Shown one piece after another: positions 15,817 through 23,923 of a stretch of 64,000 nt of DNA. The position numbers and the translations under genes were made by a program. The notes under the pieces were generated by a model. It did not search any database. It was not told the DNA's origin and was given only the letters and a program-made list of their open reading frames with translations. The number at the start of each line of letters is the position of its first letter. Position 1 is the first letter of the stretch. Origin of the DNA: Rhodothermales bacterium (GTDB taxonomy: Bacteria > Bacteroidota > Rhodothermia > Rhodothermales > JAHQVL01); NCBI GenBank assembly GCA_041391505.1, contig JAWKNW010000016.1, forward strand, positions 62,001 to 126,000, given 5' to 3'.

Positions 15817-17682
15817 CTACGGCGTCTGAAACAGCCCCTGACCGATCAGCGCGTCCACGACGTCGTACGCGCCCTGGAAGGTGAGGTGGGACGCGTCGAA
15901 CTGGAGCGGCTTGCCATTGGACGCCAGCATGCGGCAATCCCGGCCGTCGCAGAGCGTGTGGAGGATCGAGAAGTAGGTGCCCGGCGCGCGATCCATCGCG
16001 GCGCGCATGGCCTGATCCGTGGCGTCGACGTCGGCGAAGACCTGGGCCGCTTCGATCTCGCTATCGCCCGGGGTGTACCGGGCGAGGAGCCGCGGCAGGG
16101 CCTGCCGGTATTCGATGATCGGCCCGAGCACGATGACGCGGCCGACCCGGTTGGACAGCCAGCGGACCGTCTCCGGCAGCGCCTCGACATCGTACGGCTC
16201 CCAGCGGCCGGCGAGGATGACGGCGTCGTAGGGATTTGCCTCGAGAAATTGCTCAAACGCGCGTCGCACGAGTTCGGTGCACCGCGACTCGCCGCTGTAG
16301 TTCATCAGCGGCCGGCATCCGGATGCCGTCACCTGCGAAAACTGCACGTTCGGCAGTCGCCGCGCGAAGGCGGCATAATACTGGGCGGCGTGGCTGTCGC
16401 CCACGATCATCACATTGCGTTTCGCGGCGTCATAGTGCAGACACGTCCCTTCATCGAACAGGGAGAGGTCGTCCGACGCGCTCGTGAGAAAACACGTATT
16501 CGTTCTGAAGTACGGATCAGCGTCGTAATCGAGAAAGCTGATATAGCCGAGCTGGTCGTCCGAAAAGCGCTCTTTTCCGCCATCGGTCAGCACGAAGGTC
16601 AGGCCCACAACCGCCACGACTGCCGTAGCGATGGCGCCACCGAGGAAAACCGGGCGGGACGCGCCGGCGCCGGCGTTCCGGAACGGCTGCTCGATAAAGC
16701 GCCAGCTGAGATAGCCCGCCAGCACCGACGCCGCGATCAGCCCGTATCGCTCGGTCGCCGACGGCTCCGGGCTCACCTGCAACCGATAAAATACCACGAT
16801 CGGCCAGTGCCAGAGATACAGCGAGTAGGAGATCTTCCCGATCCAGCGCGCCGGAGACCACGAAAGGAGTCGGGATGCGACCGTTCCGGGCTGCCGGCCG
16901 GCGACAAGCAGCATCGCCGCCCCGACGGTAGGCGCGAGCGCGTACAGCCCCGGGAAGGGCGTCCCTTCGGAATAAACCATCGACGCCCCGGCGATGAGCA
17001 GCAAGCCGGCCACGCCGGCGCCCTCACGCGCGAACCGCGACCGGATATCGATCGGGCGCAGGGCCAGCCACCCCCCGAGCAGCAGCTGCCATAGCCGCGT
17101 GGGCATCAGGAAAAAGGCGGCGGAGGCGTTCGTGCGGAGCAACCACTCGGCCGCCACCAGCGAGGCCAGTGCGATCGCCCCGAGCAGGACCGGCGCGCGG
17201 CGTCTGCCGGCCCGAAACAGCACCAGCAGCAACAAGGGAAAGACTAGATAGAATTGCTCTTCGACCGACAACGACCAGGTATGCAGGAGCGGATTGTAGG
17301 TCAGGCTCTCGTCGAAATAGTCGTTCTGCGCGAGGAAAAAATGGTTCGAGAAATAGAACACCGCCGAGATGGCGCTCCATCCATAGGTGCGCACCTCGTC
17401 GGGCAGACCGATCGAGAGTTCGAGGGCGGCGGACACCAGGATGACGGCGACGAGCGCGGGGTAAAGCCGGCGAATGCGGCGCGCATAAAACGAGGCCAAC
17501 GAGAGCCGGCCGGCCTCCAGGTCGCGCCACAGAATCCCCGTAATGAGAAATCCCGAGATGACGAAAAACACATCCACGCCCGCAAAGCCCCCCGAAACCA
17601 GCGCCGGCATGACGTGGAAACCGAGCACCGCGAGCACGGCGACGGCGCGCAGCCCGTCGATATCCGGTCGGTAGTTCAACAT
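15817..17682 (-). CDS. Acyltransferase-3 / SGNH fusion, surface glycan O-acetyltransferase
   Basis: 621 residues. N-terminal AT3 domain (about 1-370, around ten membrane helices): YRPDIDGLRAVAVLAVLGFH with the conserved RxxA...H, FAGVDVFFVISGFLIT, and SFYARRIRRLYPAL. The SLSVEEQFYLVFPLLL motif is also clear. The C-terminal SGNH domain (about 400-620) has VGDSHAAQYYAAF with nucleophile Ser and the Asp-x-x-His pair in FDASHLTFQGA. This OatA-like arrangement passes acetyl from the membrane to a periplasmic sugar acceptor. It is next to the O-antigen ligase-like gene (40-base gap), so lipopolysaccharide or exopolysaccharide modification is likely. The acceptor is unknown. Confidence 0.93.
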   Translation of the reverse strand: MLNYRPDIDGLRAVAVLAVLGFHVMPALVSGGFAGVDVFFVISGFLITGILWRDLEAGRLSLASFYARRIRRLYPALVAVILVSAALELSIGLPDEVRTYGWSAISAVFYFSNHFFLAQNDYFDESLTYNPLLHTWSLSVEEQFYLVFPLLLLVLFRAGRRRAPVLLGAIALASLVAAEWLLRTNASAAFFLMPTRLWQLLLGGWLALRPIDIRSRFAREGAGVAGLLLIAGASMVYSEGTPFPGLYALAPTVGAAMLLVAGRQPGTVASRLLSWSPARWIGKISYSLYLWHWPIVVFYRLQVSPEPSATERYGLIAASVLAGYLSWRFIEQPFRNAGAGASRPVFLGGAIATAVVAVVGLTFVLTDGGKERFSDDQLGYISFLDYDADPYFRTNTCFLTSASDDLSLFDEGTCLHYDAAKRNVMIVGDSHAAQYYAAFARRLPNVQFSQVTASGCRPLMNYSGESRCTELVRRAFEQFLEANPYDAVILAGRWEPYDVEALPETVRWLSNRVGRVIVLGPIIEYRQALPRLLARYTPGDSEIEAAQVFADVDATDQAMRAAMDRAPGTYFSILHTLCDGRDCRMLASNGKPLQFDASHLTFQGAYDVVDALIGQGLFQTP

Positions 17683-17722
17683 CCCGCCGCGCCTCCGATC
17701 GGGCAGCGCACGCGCATCCCGG

Positions 17723-19009
17723 TCACCTTCCCATCCATCGATTCCCCCCCTGCTCTTTCATGAGGTCGACATGGAGGGCGATATATGCGAACACGAACAT
17801 AAAATGGCCGATATGCCTCGGGCGGAAAAACACCGACTCCTGGAGGTTGAACACCAGCAGGCTGATCACCAGCCACTTCCAGACCTGACCTTTCTTGAGC
17901 CGGCCCAGCCGCTTGAAATACGCCGCGATCATAACGAGCAGCAGCGAAAGCCCCACCAGACCCGTCTGGCTGAGCATGTCGATGTACCCCTCGTGCGCCT
18001 GGTTCGGCAGCCACGGAAAGGTCTCGAAAAGCGGCACGAGATGCGGGCTGTCCATCACCCAGAAGCCACCGATCCCCCAGCCCGTCAGAAACTTGCCCTC
18101 GTTCATCGCGATCACCGTCTGCCAGAGGTCGACGCGCCCGGTAAAGGTGAGGTCTTTCCCGAACAACCCGAAAAACGAAGCGAGCAAATCGGGAGCGCCG
18201 ACGACAATGATCGTCCCGATCAGCACCATCCCCGTCAGAAGCGCCGTGGTGTAGACCCGCGTGAACAACGGTTGCTCGAGCCACATGCTGGCGCGGGTGA
18301 TCAGGAGCACCCCCAGCGTAACCAGGCCGGCGAGATACGACGTCGTGCTGCGCGCCCCGATAAACAGGATGACCGTCAGCGCCAGCATCGCGTAGTGTGT
18401 CAGATTGATCAGGCGTTTCCGGTTGTAGGGGATGATGCCGCACCAGAGTACGATGCTGAACAGCGTGATCTGGCCGAGGTTGTTTTTCGTCGGCGCCAGA
18501 CCGCGCCAGGCCGGAAATTCCCACTGGGTGGCTTCATGGATGAAGAGCACCGCCAGGATGCTGAGCGGGATATACAAAAACAGGATGGGCCGAAAATACC
18601 GGAGCGCTTCTTCCGACCATCGAAAATGCAGCAGGGCGGCCAGACAGATGATCACCTCGCCGAACAGGCCGATCCAGCGCTTGATCGATACGATCGGATA
18701 CGGCGACCAGGCCACGCTCAGCAGGCACCATGCCAGGAGCAGGGTGAGGTATTTTTCGGTGCGGACAAAGGTGCGAACCTGTTCCTGCTTGCCTACGAGC
18801 GAAGCCATCGAGACGACGAACAGGAGCGACTGGAGCTGGTTAAGCGGGTTGGACGTCTCGATGTCGCGGGGATCCGACGTAAAGTCCGGGAAGGGCGCCG
18901 AGGTACCGAAAAACGTAAAAAACAGATAGACCAGAAAGGCTCCCCGCGCCCATTTCTCGTAGCTCGATTCAGAATACGTACCGACGATCCGGTGTTCAAT
19001 TGCGCGCAT
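17723..19009 (-). CDS. O-antigen ligase / Wzy-like polymerase membrane protein
   Basis: About 428 residues from the ATG at 19009 (MRAIEHRIVGTYSESSYEKW); the frame is open to 19090, but the extra 27 codons are not hydrophobic or conserved-looking. About eleven membrane segments and a large periplasmic loop; the blocks LTFTGRVDLWQTVIAMNEGK and PNQAHEGYIDMLSQTGLVGL are the WaaL/Wzy family signature (GR...W and the H-x(n)-G-x-G loop). It would ligate or polymerise a lipid-linked glycan at the inner membrane's periplasmic face. Paired with the acyltransferase downstream. Confidence 0.88.
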   Translation of the reverse strand: MRAIEHRIVGTYSESSYEKWARGAFLVYLFFTFFGTSAPFPDFTSDPRDIETSNPLNQLQSLLFVVSMASLVGKQEQVRTFVRTEKYLTLLLAWCLLSVAWSPYPIVSIKRWIGLFGEVIICLAALLHFRWSEEALRYFRPILFLYIPLSILAVLFIHEATQWEFPAWRGLAPTKNNLGQITLFSIVLWCGIIPYNRKRLINLTHYAMLALTVILFIGARSTTSYLAGLVTLGVLLITRASMWLEQPLFTRVYTTALLTGMVLIGTIIVVGAPDLLASFFGLFGKDLTFTGRVDLWQTVIAMNEGKFLTGWGIGGFWVMDSPHLVPLFETFPWLPNQAHEGYIDMLSQTGLVGLSLLLVMIAAYFKRLGRLKKGQVWKWLVISLLVFNLQESVFFRPRHIGHFMFVFAYIALHVDLMKEQGGNRWMGR

Positions 19010-19263
19010 CTCGGAGTGCGGATCAGTGCCTTTAGAGCCCGGGGGTGCATGTGGAAACACCATTTTCCCGGGGATAAGCCTCGACGTCAAGGAGGCAATC
19101 CGCGAAGTTACGCGTGTCGGCGGCCGCCGGCGTCCCTACAAAGGCGCATCCGCCCCCAGCCAACGGCGCATCCCGTGTATCCATTTCGACCGGATGCCGT
19201 ATCGCTCCCCTCCCCGGGTCACCTTCCATCCTGATCAATCACCGACCTCGCCACACCCGCACG

Positions 19264-19647
19264 ATGAAAAAACGCCTGATTTCCATCCTGATGCATGTAT
19301 CCGCCGGACTGATGGGGGCCGGCGGGCTCCTGATGCTCTTCGCCGCGCAAGAAATGGCCGCGGCCCTCGGCGGAGAAAGCCACCTGGTCGTCGCGCTATG
19401 GGGAGCCGCATTGATCGGTTTCGGCGCGATGAACTGGACCGCCCGGTCGCTGCCGCTGGGCGGTATTTATGGGCGCGCCGTCGTCGCCGGCAACCAGGCG
19501 CACAGTTTCGTCGGCGCGATGGTACTGCTCAATGCCGCATATACCCACGCTGGGAACGCGCCGGTCGTCGCGCTCCTCGTCTTGTACCTCATCCTGGCCG
19601 CCGCCTTCAGCTACCTGCTCTTCCGCGCATCGGGACTCGACACCTGA
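19264..19647 (+). CDS. Small four-TM membrane protein, unknown
   Basis: 127 residues from the ATG at 19264 (MKKRLISILMHVSAGLMGAG). Four hydrophobic segments: SAGLMGAGGLLMLFAAQEMA, VVALWGAALIGFGAMNWTA, FVGAMVLLNAAYTHAG and VVALLVLYLILAAAFSYLLF. It resembles short uncharacterised membrane proteins common in Bacteroidota, but I cannot name a family. It starts 254 bases from the divergent glycan ligase gene. No catalytic or metal-binding motif is visible. Confidence 0.7.
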   Translation: MKKRLISILMHVSAGLMGAGGLLMLFAAQEMAAALGGESHLVVALWGAALIGFGAMNWTARSLPLGGIYGRAVVAGNQAHSFVGAMVLLNAAYTHAGNAPVVALLVLYLILAAAFSYLLFRASGLDT

Positions 19648-19877
19648 CGCGACCGGGACCGGCTATTTCAGTCGATTTTCGGCGATAAACGGCCCGAATC
19701 GAATTTTTCTTACAGGATATGAAAAGGCCCTTAAGTGGCCGGGATTCCCGCCGATACACCACTTGTTACTCATGCGCACGCGCCGTGGACCGCGCACCCG
19801 ATGTTCGCCTGTTCTTCGGGTCTCAGCGCCGGCACCGCGGCCACGCATTCCCCCCCAACGTCATACCGAGTACCCCT

Positions 19878-19961
19878 ATGCTAGCTTCCCTGTTGAAATT
19901 CCTCTTCGGCGGCGAAACCGATCCTGTAGCCGAATCCATGGGCGTCGTCGATCGCTACTGA
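19878..19961 (+). CDS. 27-residue ORF followed by a strong terminator
   Basis: ATG at 19878 to TGA at 19961: MLASLLKFLFGGETDP then VAESMGVVDRY. An amphipathic or hydrophobic N-terminal helix and a polar, charged tail look more protein-like than random GC-rich frames. A rho-independent terminator begins 31 bases after the stop, so a short transcript ending here is likely. The frame is open upstream to 19719, but that part is unconvincing. No clear Shine-Dalgarno. It could be a small membrane-associated peptide, or the locus may act as an RNA. Confidence 0.45.
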   Translation: MLASLLKFLFGGETDPVAESMGVVDRY

Positions 19962-19992
19962 TCGATCCCAACACATCCCTGTAAAGACGATC

Positions 19993-20027
19993 AAGGGGTA
20001 GGTTCGCGCCTACCCCTTTCGTTTTTT
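19993..20027 (+). terminator. Rho-independent terminator after the 27-residue ORF
   Basis: A perfect 10-base stem AAGGGGTAGG / CCTACCCCTT with a 6-base loop, followed by TCG and six T. Confidence 0.9.
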
Positions 20028-20129
20028 ATCGGCTCCCGGCCGGCGCACTAAAGCGCGCGGCGCCATGTACGGCGTCGAGACCCTGTTTGCAGACACGCCG
20101 GCGCGCGTATGCCCTGATAGGCGTGTCCG

Positions 20130-20780
20130 TTATGTGGACGACCGTTTCCCAAGCCCGATCGTCTCGTCGCAAAGCGCATCGATCGTATCCTGCATGTGGC
20201 TGGACATTACGATCGAGCCGCCGTCCGCCTTGAAGCGTTTGAGGAGCCCGGTGACGGCATCCCGCGTGGCCACGTCGAGTCCGCGGAACGGCTCATCCAT
20301 CAGCAGCAGCGCCGGCCCGGCGATCAGCGCGGCCGCGATCTGCGTCTTCTTCCGCATTCCGGTCGAATAGGTCGCGATCAGTTCCTCCCGGTGCTCGTCC
20401 AGCATCAGCACATCCAGCAGCGCGTCGATGCGGGCGCGGGCGTCCGCCCCCCACTGCCCGCGTTGACGCAGCACGAACGAGAGAAACTCGACGGCCGTGG
20501 CGTGCAGCGGGAGCGCATCCTCGTCGTGCACGATACCCACCTCGGCGAGGTATTCGTAGGGTTTTTCGTGGATATCGATCGTGCCATAACGGATATGTCC
20601 ATCGCTCGGGTGGGCGAGCACCCACAGCATGCGGAGCAGCGTCGTTTTGCCGGCGCCGTTCGGCCCCACCAGCCCCGTAGCGGTCGCCGGCTCGAAGCGG
20701 TGCGAAAACCCGTCGATCACCGGCGGGCGCGTGCCGTAGCGTTTCGTGATGGCCTCGAGAACGAGCGGTTTAGCCAGCAT
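20130..20780 (-). CDS. ABC transporter ATP-binding protein (short form)
   Basis: 216 residues from the ATG at 20780 (MLAKPLVLEAITKRYGTRPP), which has AAGG six to seven bases upstream; frames extending further back run over the upstream gene. Walker A GLVGPNGAGKTTLLRML (about 35), signature-like YSTGMRKKTQIAAAL with the canonical LSGGQ replaced by YSTGM, Walker B ALLLMDEPFRGLD, and H-loop VMSSHMQ. The YSTGM variant is usual in CcmA/YxlF-like ATPases. Overlaps the end of the membrane gene upstream by 11 bases, so both are likely translated together as one transporter. Confidence 0.9.
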   Translation of the reverse strand: MLAKPLVLEAITKRYGTRPPVIDGFSHRFEPATATGLVGPNGAGKTTLLRMLWVLAHPSDGHIRYGTIDIHEKPYEYLAEVGIVHDEDALPLHATAVEFLSFVLRQRGQWGADARARIDALLDVLMLDEHREELIATYSTGMRKKTQIAAALIAGPALLLMDEPFRGLDVATRDAVTGLLKRFKADGGSIVMSSHMQDTIDALCDETIGLGKRSST

Positions 20781-21963
20781 AAGCATCCTTTGGTTGTGCA
20801 ACGAACGCAGCCACAAGGCCGCCGGCGATGTCGACGCCGACCCAGAGCACGACCTGCGCCGGGGTCCAGGCCTGCGACACGAGCGCAAGCAGGCCCAGGC
20901 TGAGCGCCAGGGATAGCGTCCAACGTCCATGAATCCAGGCGCGCACGCGCCGCCAGTCGGCACGGGGCAGGTACTGCCGCTGCAGGGCCGGCGGGAGCGA
21001 TGTGGCGCCCAATCCGCGCACGGCAGCCAGCTTCTGCCCGACGACGATCACGCCGAGGAGGACCGCCGCCGCGGCCGGCGGGGCGTCGCGATACACCATC
21101 ACCCAGAGCAGCAGGTGGCCAAGCGCGGTCAGGCGCCCCAGTGGCGCCCGCCGGTCGAGCTGAACGAGTGCGAGCCAGGCGGCCGGTCGCAACCGAGATG
21201 GGATCCAGTAGAGGCTTTCGTACGGCAGCGGGCGCGCATCCGACACATGGAGCCGGCCGGCGGTAAAGATCTCCCGGAAGAAGGCGTTGCTATGGTAATA
21301 AAGCCGGTCGAACCGCCCCCGCGCCTGTTGCCACCGGATCCCCATCCCGATCGCCAGCACGAGGCCGGGCGCCAGGGCCAGCGCGGGATGGATGCTTTCC
21401 AGGAGCCGGCTCGCCAGATGCGCCGCCACCCCGACTCCATAGATCCGCGACGTGCTCATGAACGCCGGCACCAGACCATCCGGCAGCGGCACCCCGTAGG
21501 GGGTGTTTTCCTTGATCCATCGGTACGCATCGCCCCGCCGGGCCTCACTCCACGCCTGCGAAAGCGGACCGAGTTTGTGGTAGTGCAGCAAGGCGTAGAT
21601 CCCCACCCCTCCAATCGTGAGTCCGTAGGCGGCACCCCGCAGGACGCGCGTCGCATCCCACGGCGGCCAGAGGGCCAGGACCACCCCCGGAACGAGCAAC
21701 CCGAGCACGACCGGCCGCCACGCCCGCCACTGGCTCGCTGCCAGCGCGGCCGGCGCGAGGTTGCCGAGCTGTTTGAGAAATTGCTGGGGGTCCGGCAGCG
21801 CGAGATGCGGGAGCGACGAACCGAGTACCCCGATGCCGAGCAGAACCAGGTATTCCATGAACCAGCGCAACGAGGCGGGGTCGCTCCCATAGGCCATGAG
21901 GCCGGCAAAGGCCGCGCCCGGGCCGGCCACGGCCCAGAAACGATTGGAATGGCGAGGTAACAC
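20770..21963 (-). CDS. Polytopic membrane protein, putative permease partner of the ABC ATPase
   Basis: About 397 residues from a GTG at 21963 (MLPRHSNRFWAVAGPGAAFA); an ATG at 21897 (MAYGSDPASLRWFMEYLVLL) is an alternative. The frame is open to 22146, but that extension runs over the divergent lipoprotein gene. Ten or so hydrophobic stretches, including FMEYLVLLGIGVLGSSLPHL, VVLGLLVPGVVLALWPPW, LGHLLLWVMVYRD and AAAAVLLGVIVVGQKLA. No named family recognised. The 11-base overlap with the ATPase gene argues that it is the transport or membrane subunit of that system. Confidence 0.75.
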   Translation of the reverse strand: MLPRHSNRFWAVAGPGAAFAGLMAYGSDPASLRWFMEYLVLLGIGVLGSSLPHLALPDPQQFLKQLGNLAPAALAASQWRAWRPVVLGLLVPGVVLALWPPWDATRVLRGAAYGLTIGGVGIYALLHYHKLGPLSQAWSEARRGDAYRWIKENTPYGVPLPDGLVPAFMSTSRIYGVGVAAHLASRLLESIHPALALAPGLVLAIGMGIRWQQARGRFDRLYYHSNAFFREIFTAGRLHVSDARPLPYESLYWIPSRLRPAAWLALVQLDRRAPLGRLTALGHLLLWVMVYRDAPPAAAAVLLGVIVVGQKLAAVRGLGATSLPPALQRQYLPRADWRRVRAWIHGRWTLSLALSLGLLALVSQAWTPAQVVLWVGVDIAGGLVAAFVAQPKDAYAG

Positions 21964-22093
21964 GGAGGGGATTCGGTTGAATGCCCCCCTTAAAGGGCCG
22001 AAAAGTCCGCAGGATCCCCGCGCTTGGGCATGTAGCCGGCGCGACGTATACTTCCGTCCCCTGACACCTACGCCGCCCCGCGGCACGGATTCC

Positions 22094-22954
22094 ATGCCAG
22101 CGCCCCGCCTCATCGCACGTTGTGCCTCGCTGCTGCTCCTGGGCATCGCCGCCTCCTGCGCACCGGAACCACCGGCACGGCTACACCCTGTCTTTTACGC
22201 CTCATTCGATGCCGGCCTGAGCGCCGACATCGCCGCCGGCGACTCCGTGCTCTACGTCGCGCCGACGCCGGACGCCCTCGATGCCCGCGAACCGCTCTCG
22301 ACCGGAAACCCGCTGGCCCGGCGCGTCCCCGGCGGCCGCGCCGGCCATGCCCTGCGCGTGGCCAGCGACTGGAACCCGGTCGTCCTCTACCGCGCCGCGG
22401 GCAATGTGCCCTATGCGGCATCCGACTGGTCGGGCACGTTTTCGCTGTGGCTGAAGGTCGATCCGGAGACCGGGCTGGCGCCCGGCTACAGCGACCCCTT
22501 CGTGGTGACGGACAAGAACTGGGATGACGCCGCGCTGTACGTCGATTTGACCCAGGACGATGTCCCCCGCCATTTTCGGTTCGCCGCGTTTGCCGACAAG
22601 GCGGTCTGGAACCCGGAGCAGATCCCCTGGGATGACATCGCGCCGGCGATGCGCCCGATGATCGACGTGGCCGACCCGCCGTTCTCCGGCGACGCCTGGA
22701 CGCATATAGCGCTCGTCTTCGAGCAGTTGAATACCGGCGGCGGGCAGATCACCGGCTATCTGAACGGACGCCCGGTCGGAAGCCTGGAAGGCCGTGACCT
22801 GCGGCTCACCTGGGACCTCGACCGGGCCGTGATGCTGCTGGGCCGGCACTACACCGGCCTGATCGACGAGGTCGCCGTTTTCGATCGCGCCCTGGAAGCC
22901 GGCGACATCCAGACCCTGTACGAGCAACCCGCATCCGACCTGTTCCGTCCCTGA
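22094..22954 (+). CDS. Lipoprotein with LamG-like jelly-roll domain
   Basis: 286 residues. The signal peptide ends in lipobox LLLGIAASC (Cys about 19), so it is a lipoprotein, probably on the outer membrane. The rest fits a concanavalin/LamG fold: FYASFDAGLSADIAAG (about 33), GHALRV, WSGTFSLWLKVDPETG, DAWTHIALVFEQLNTGGGQI, GYLNGRPVGSL and YTGLIDEVAVFDRALEAGDI. This pattern is common in carbohydrate-binding proteins. Followed 15 bases later by a DUF1080 lipoprotein gene, so the two probably act together on glycans. No catalytic site is visible. Confidence 0.88.
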   Translation: MPAPRLIARCASLLLLGIAASCAPEPPARLHPVFYASFDAGLSADIAAGDSVLYVAPTPDALDAREPLSTGNPLARRVPGGRAGHALRVASDWNPVVLYRAAGNVPYAASDWSGTFSLWLKVDPETGLAPGYSDPFVVTDKNWDDAALYVDLTQDDVPRHFRFAAFADKAVWNPEQIPWDDIAPAMRPMIDVADPPFSGDAWTHIALVFEQLNTGGGQITGYLNGRPVGSLEGRDLRLTWDLDRAVMLLGRHYTGLIDEVAVFDRALEAGDIQTLYEQPASDLFRP

Positions 22955-22969
22955 AACCCTTCGCCTGCC

Positions 22970-23686
22970 ATGCGCGCACTCACCCTGCTTCTCCTTCTCG
23001 CCCTCGCCGGCTGCGTCGCCTCGGCGCCCGGAGTCCGAACCGAGCGGGCCGCCACGATCGACGGCGCCGGCCCCGGTTGGGAAGACCTCACCGAGGCAGA
23101 CTTCGTGGATGTGAACGGCGATCCCGACACGTGGACGTGGGACGGCACCCTGGTACGCACGACCGGCAACCCCATCGGCGTGTACCGGTCCCGGGAGGCA
23201 TTCGAAAACTTCGAGCTGATCGTCGAATGGCGTCATCTCGAATCGGCGGGCAACTCGGGCGTGTTCGTCTGGGTGCCGCTGCAGGCGCTGGCCGGCCTCC
23301 CCCCCGGCAACTTGCCCGACTACGGCATCGAGGTCCAGATGCTCGACCACGGCTACACCCGGCAATACATCGAACGAAGCGGCAATGCGGCCGACTGGTT
23401 CACCACCAACGGCGACATCTTCCCCGTCGGGCACTCGGTGCTCACGCCGTTTCCGCCGACCTCCCCGAACGGCGTGCGCAGCTTCCCGCGCAAAAACCTG
23501 AGCCACGGCGTCGGCGAGTGGAATCACTACTACGTGCGGGCCATCAACGGCGAGGTGCGGCTCTGGGTCAACGGCGAGGAGGTCTCCGGCGGCACCGGCG
23601 CCCATCCGTCGCGGGGTCACCTCTGCCTGGAGGCGGAGGGCGCCCCGGTCGAATTCAGGAAGATCCGAATCCGCCGGCTTCCCTGA
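22970..23686 (+). CDS. Lipoprotein with 3-keto-disaccharide hydrolase (DUF1080) domain
   Basis: 238 residues. Lipobox LLLALAGC (Cys about 15). The DUF1080 jelly-roll covers about 35-237: WTWDGTLVRTTGNPIGVYRS, FELIVEWRHLESAGNSGVFV, the YGIEVQMLDHGY motif, GEWNHYYVRAINGEVRLWVN, and GHLCLEAEGAPVEFRKIRIR. The family includes 3-keto-glycoside hydrolases and glucanase-like domains. Second gene of a two-lipoprotein operon. Substrate unknown. Confidence 0.92.
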   Translation: MRALTLLLLLALAGCVASAPGVRTERAATIDGAGPGWEDLTEADFVDVNGDPDTWTWDGTLVRTTGNPIGVYRSREAFENFELIVEWRHLESAGNSGVFVWVPLQALAGLPPGNLPDYGIEVQMLDHGYTRQYIERSGNAADWFTTNGDIFPVGHSVLTPFPPTSPNGVRSFPRKNLSHGVGEWNHYYVRAINGEVRLWVNGEEVSGGTGAHPSRGHLCLEAEGAPVEFRKIRIRRLP

Positions 23687-23855
23687 GCTCCTCCAGCCCC
23701 CGCGTTCCTTCGGCCTGGTCAACATCGCCCCCCCCGTCGGCCCTATCGGCGTCCGGATGGGTGTCGGTGAGGGCGAAACCATCAAAAATCCAGACAAAAC
23801 CTCCCGGTGGAATTAGGAAATAGCAGGGTTCAGCGCCTATACTCCGGTGCGCTTT

Positions 23856-23877
23856 CTGCCGGGGGTCGCCCCCGCAG
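23856..23877 (+). promoter_or_regulatory. GC-rich hairpin in the leader of the desaturase gene
   Basis: CTGC-C-GGGGG / CCCCC-G-CAG around a TCG loop gives about nine pairs with one bulged base, ending 46 bases before the GTG start. A TATACT -10-like box lies at 23838-23843, so the hairpin would sit near the 5' end of the message. No U-run follows. Confidence 0.4.
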
Positions 23878-23923
23878 GAGCGCGGGACCCGCTTGCATCC
23901 TCTGAAACAAGCCCTTTCACAAC

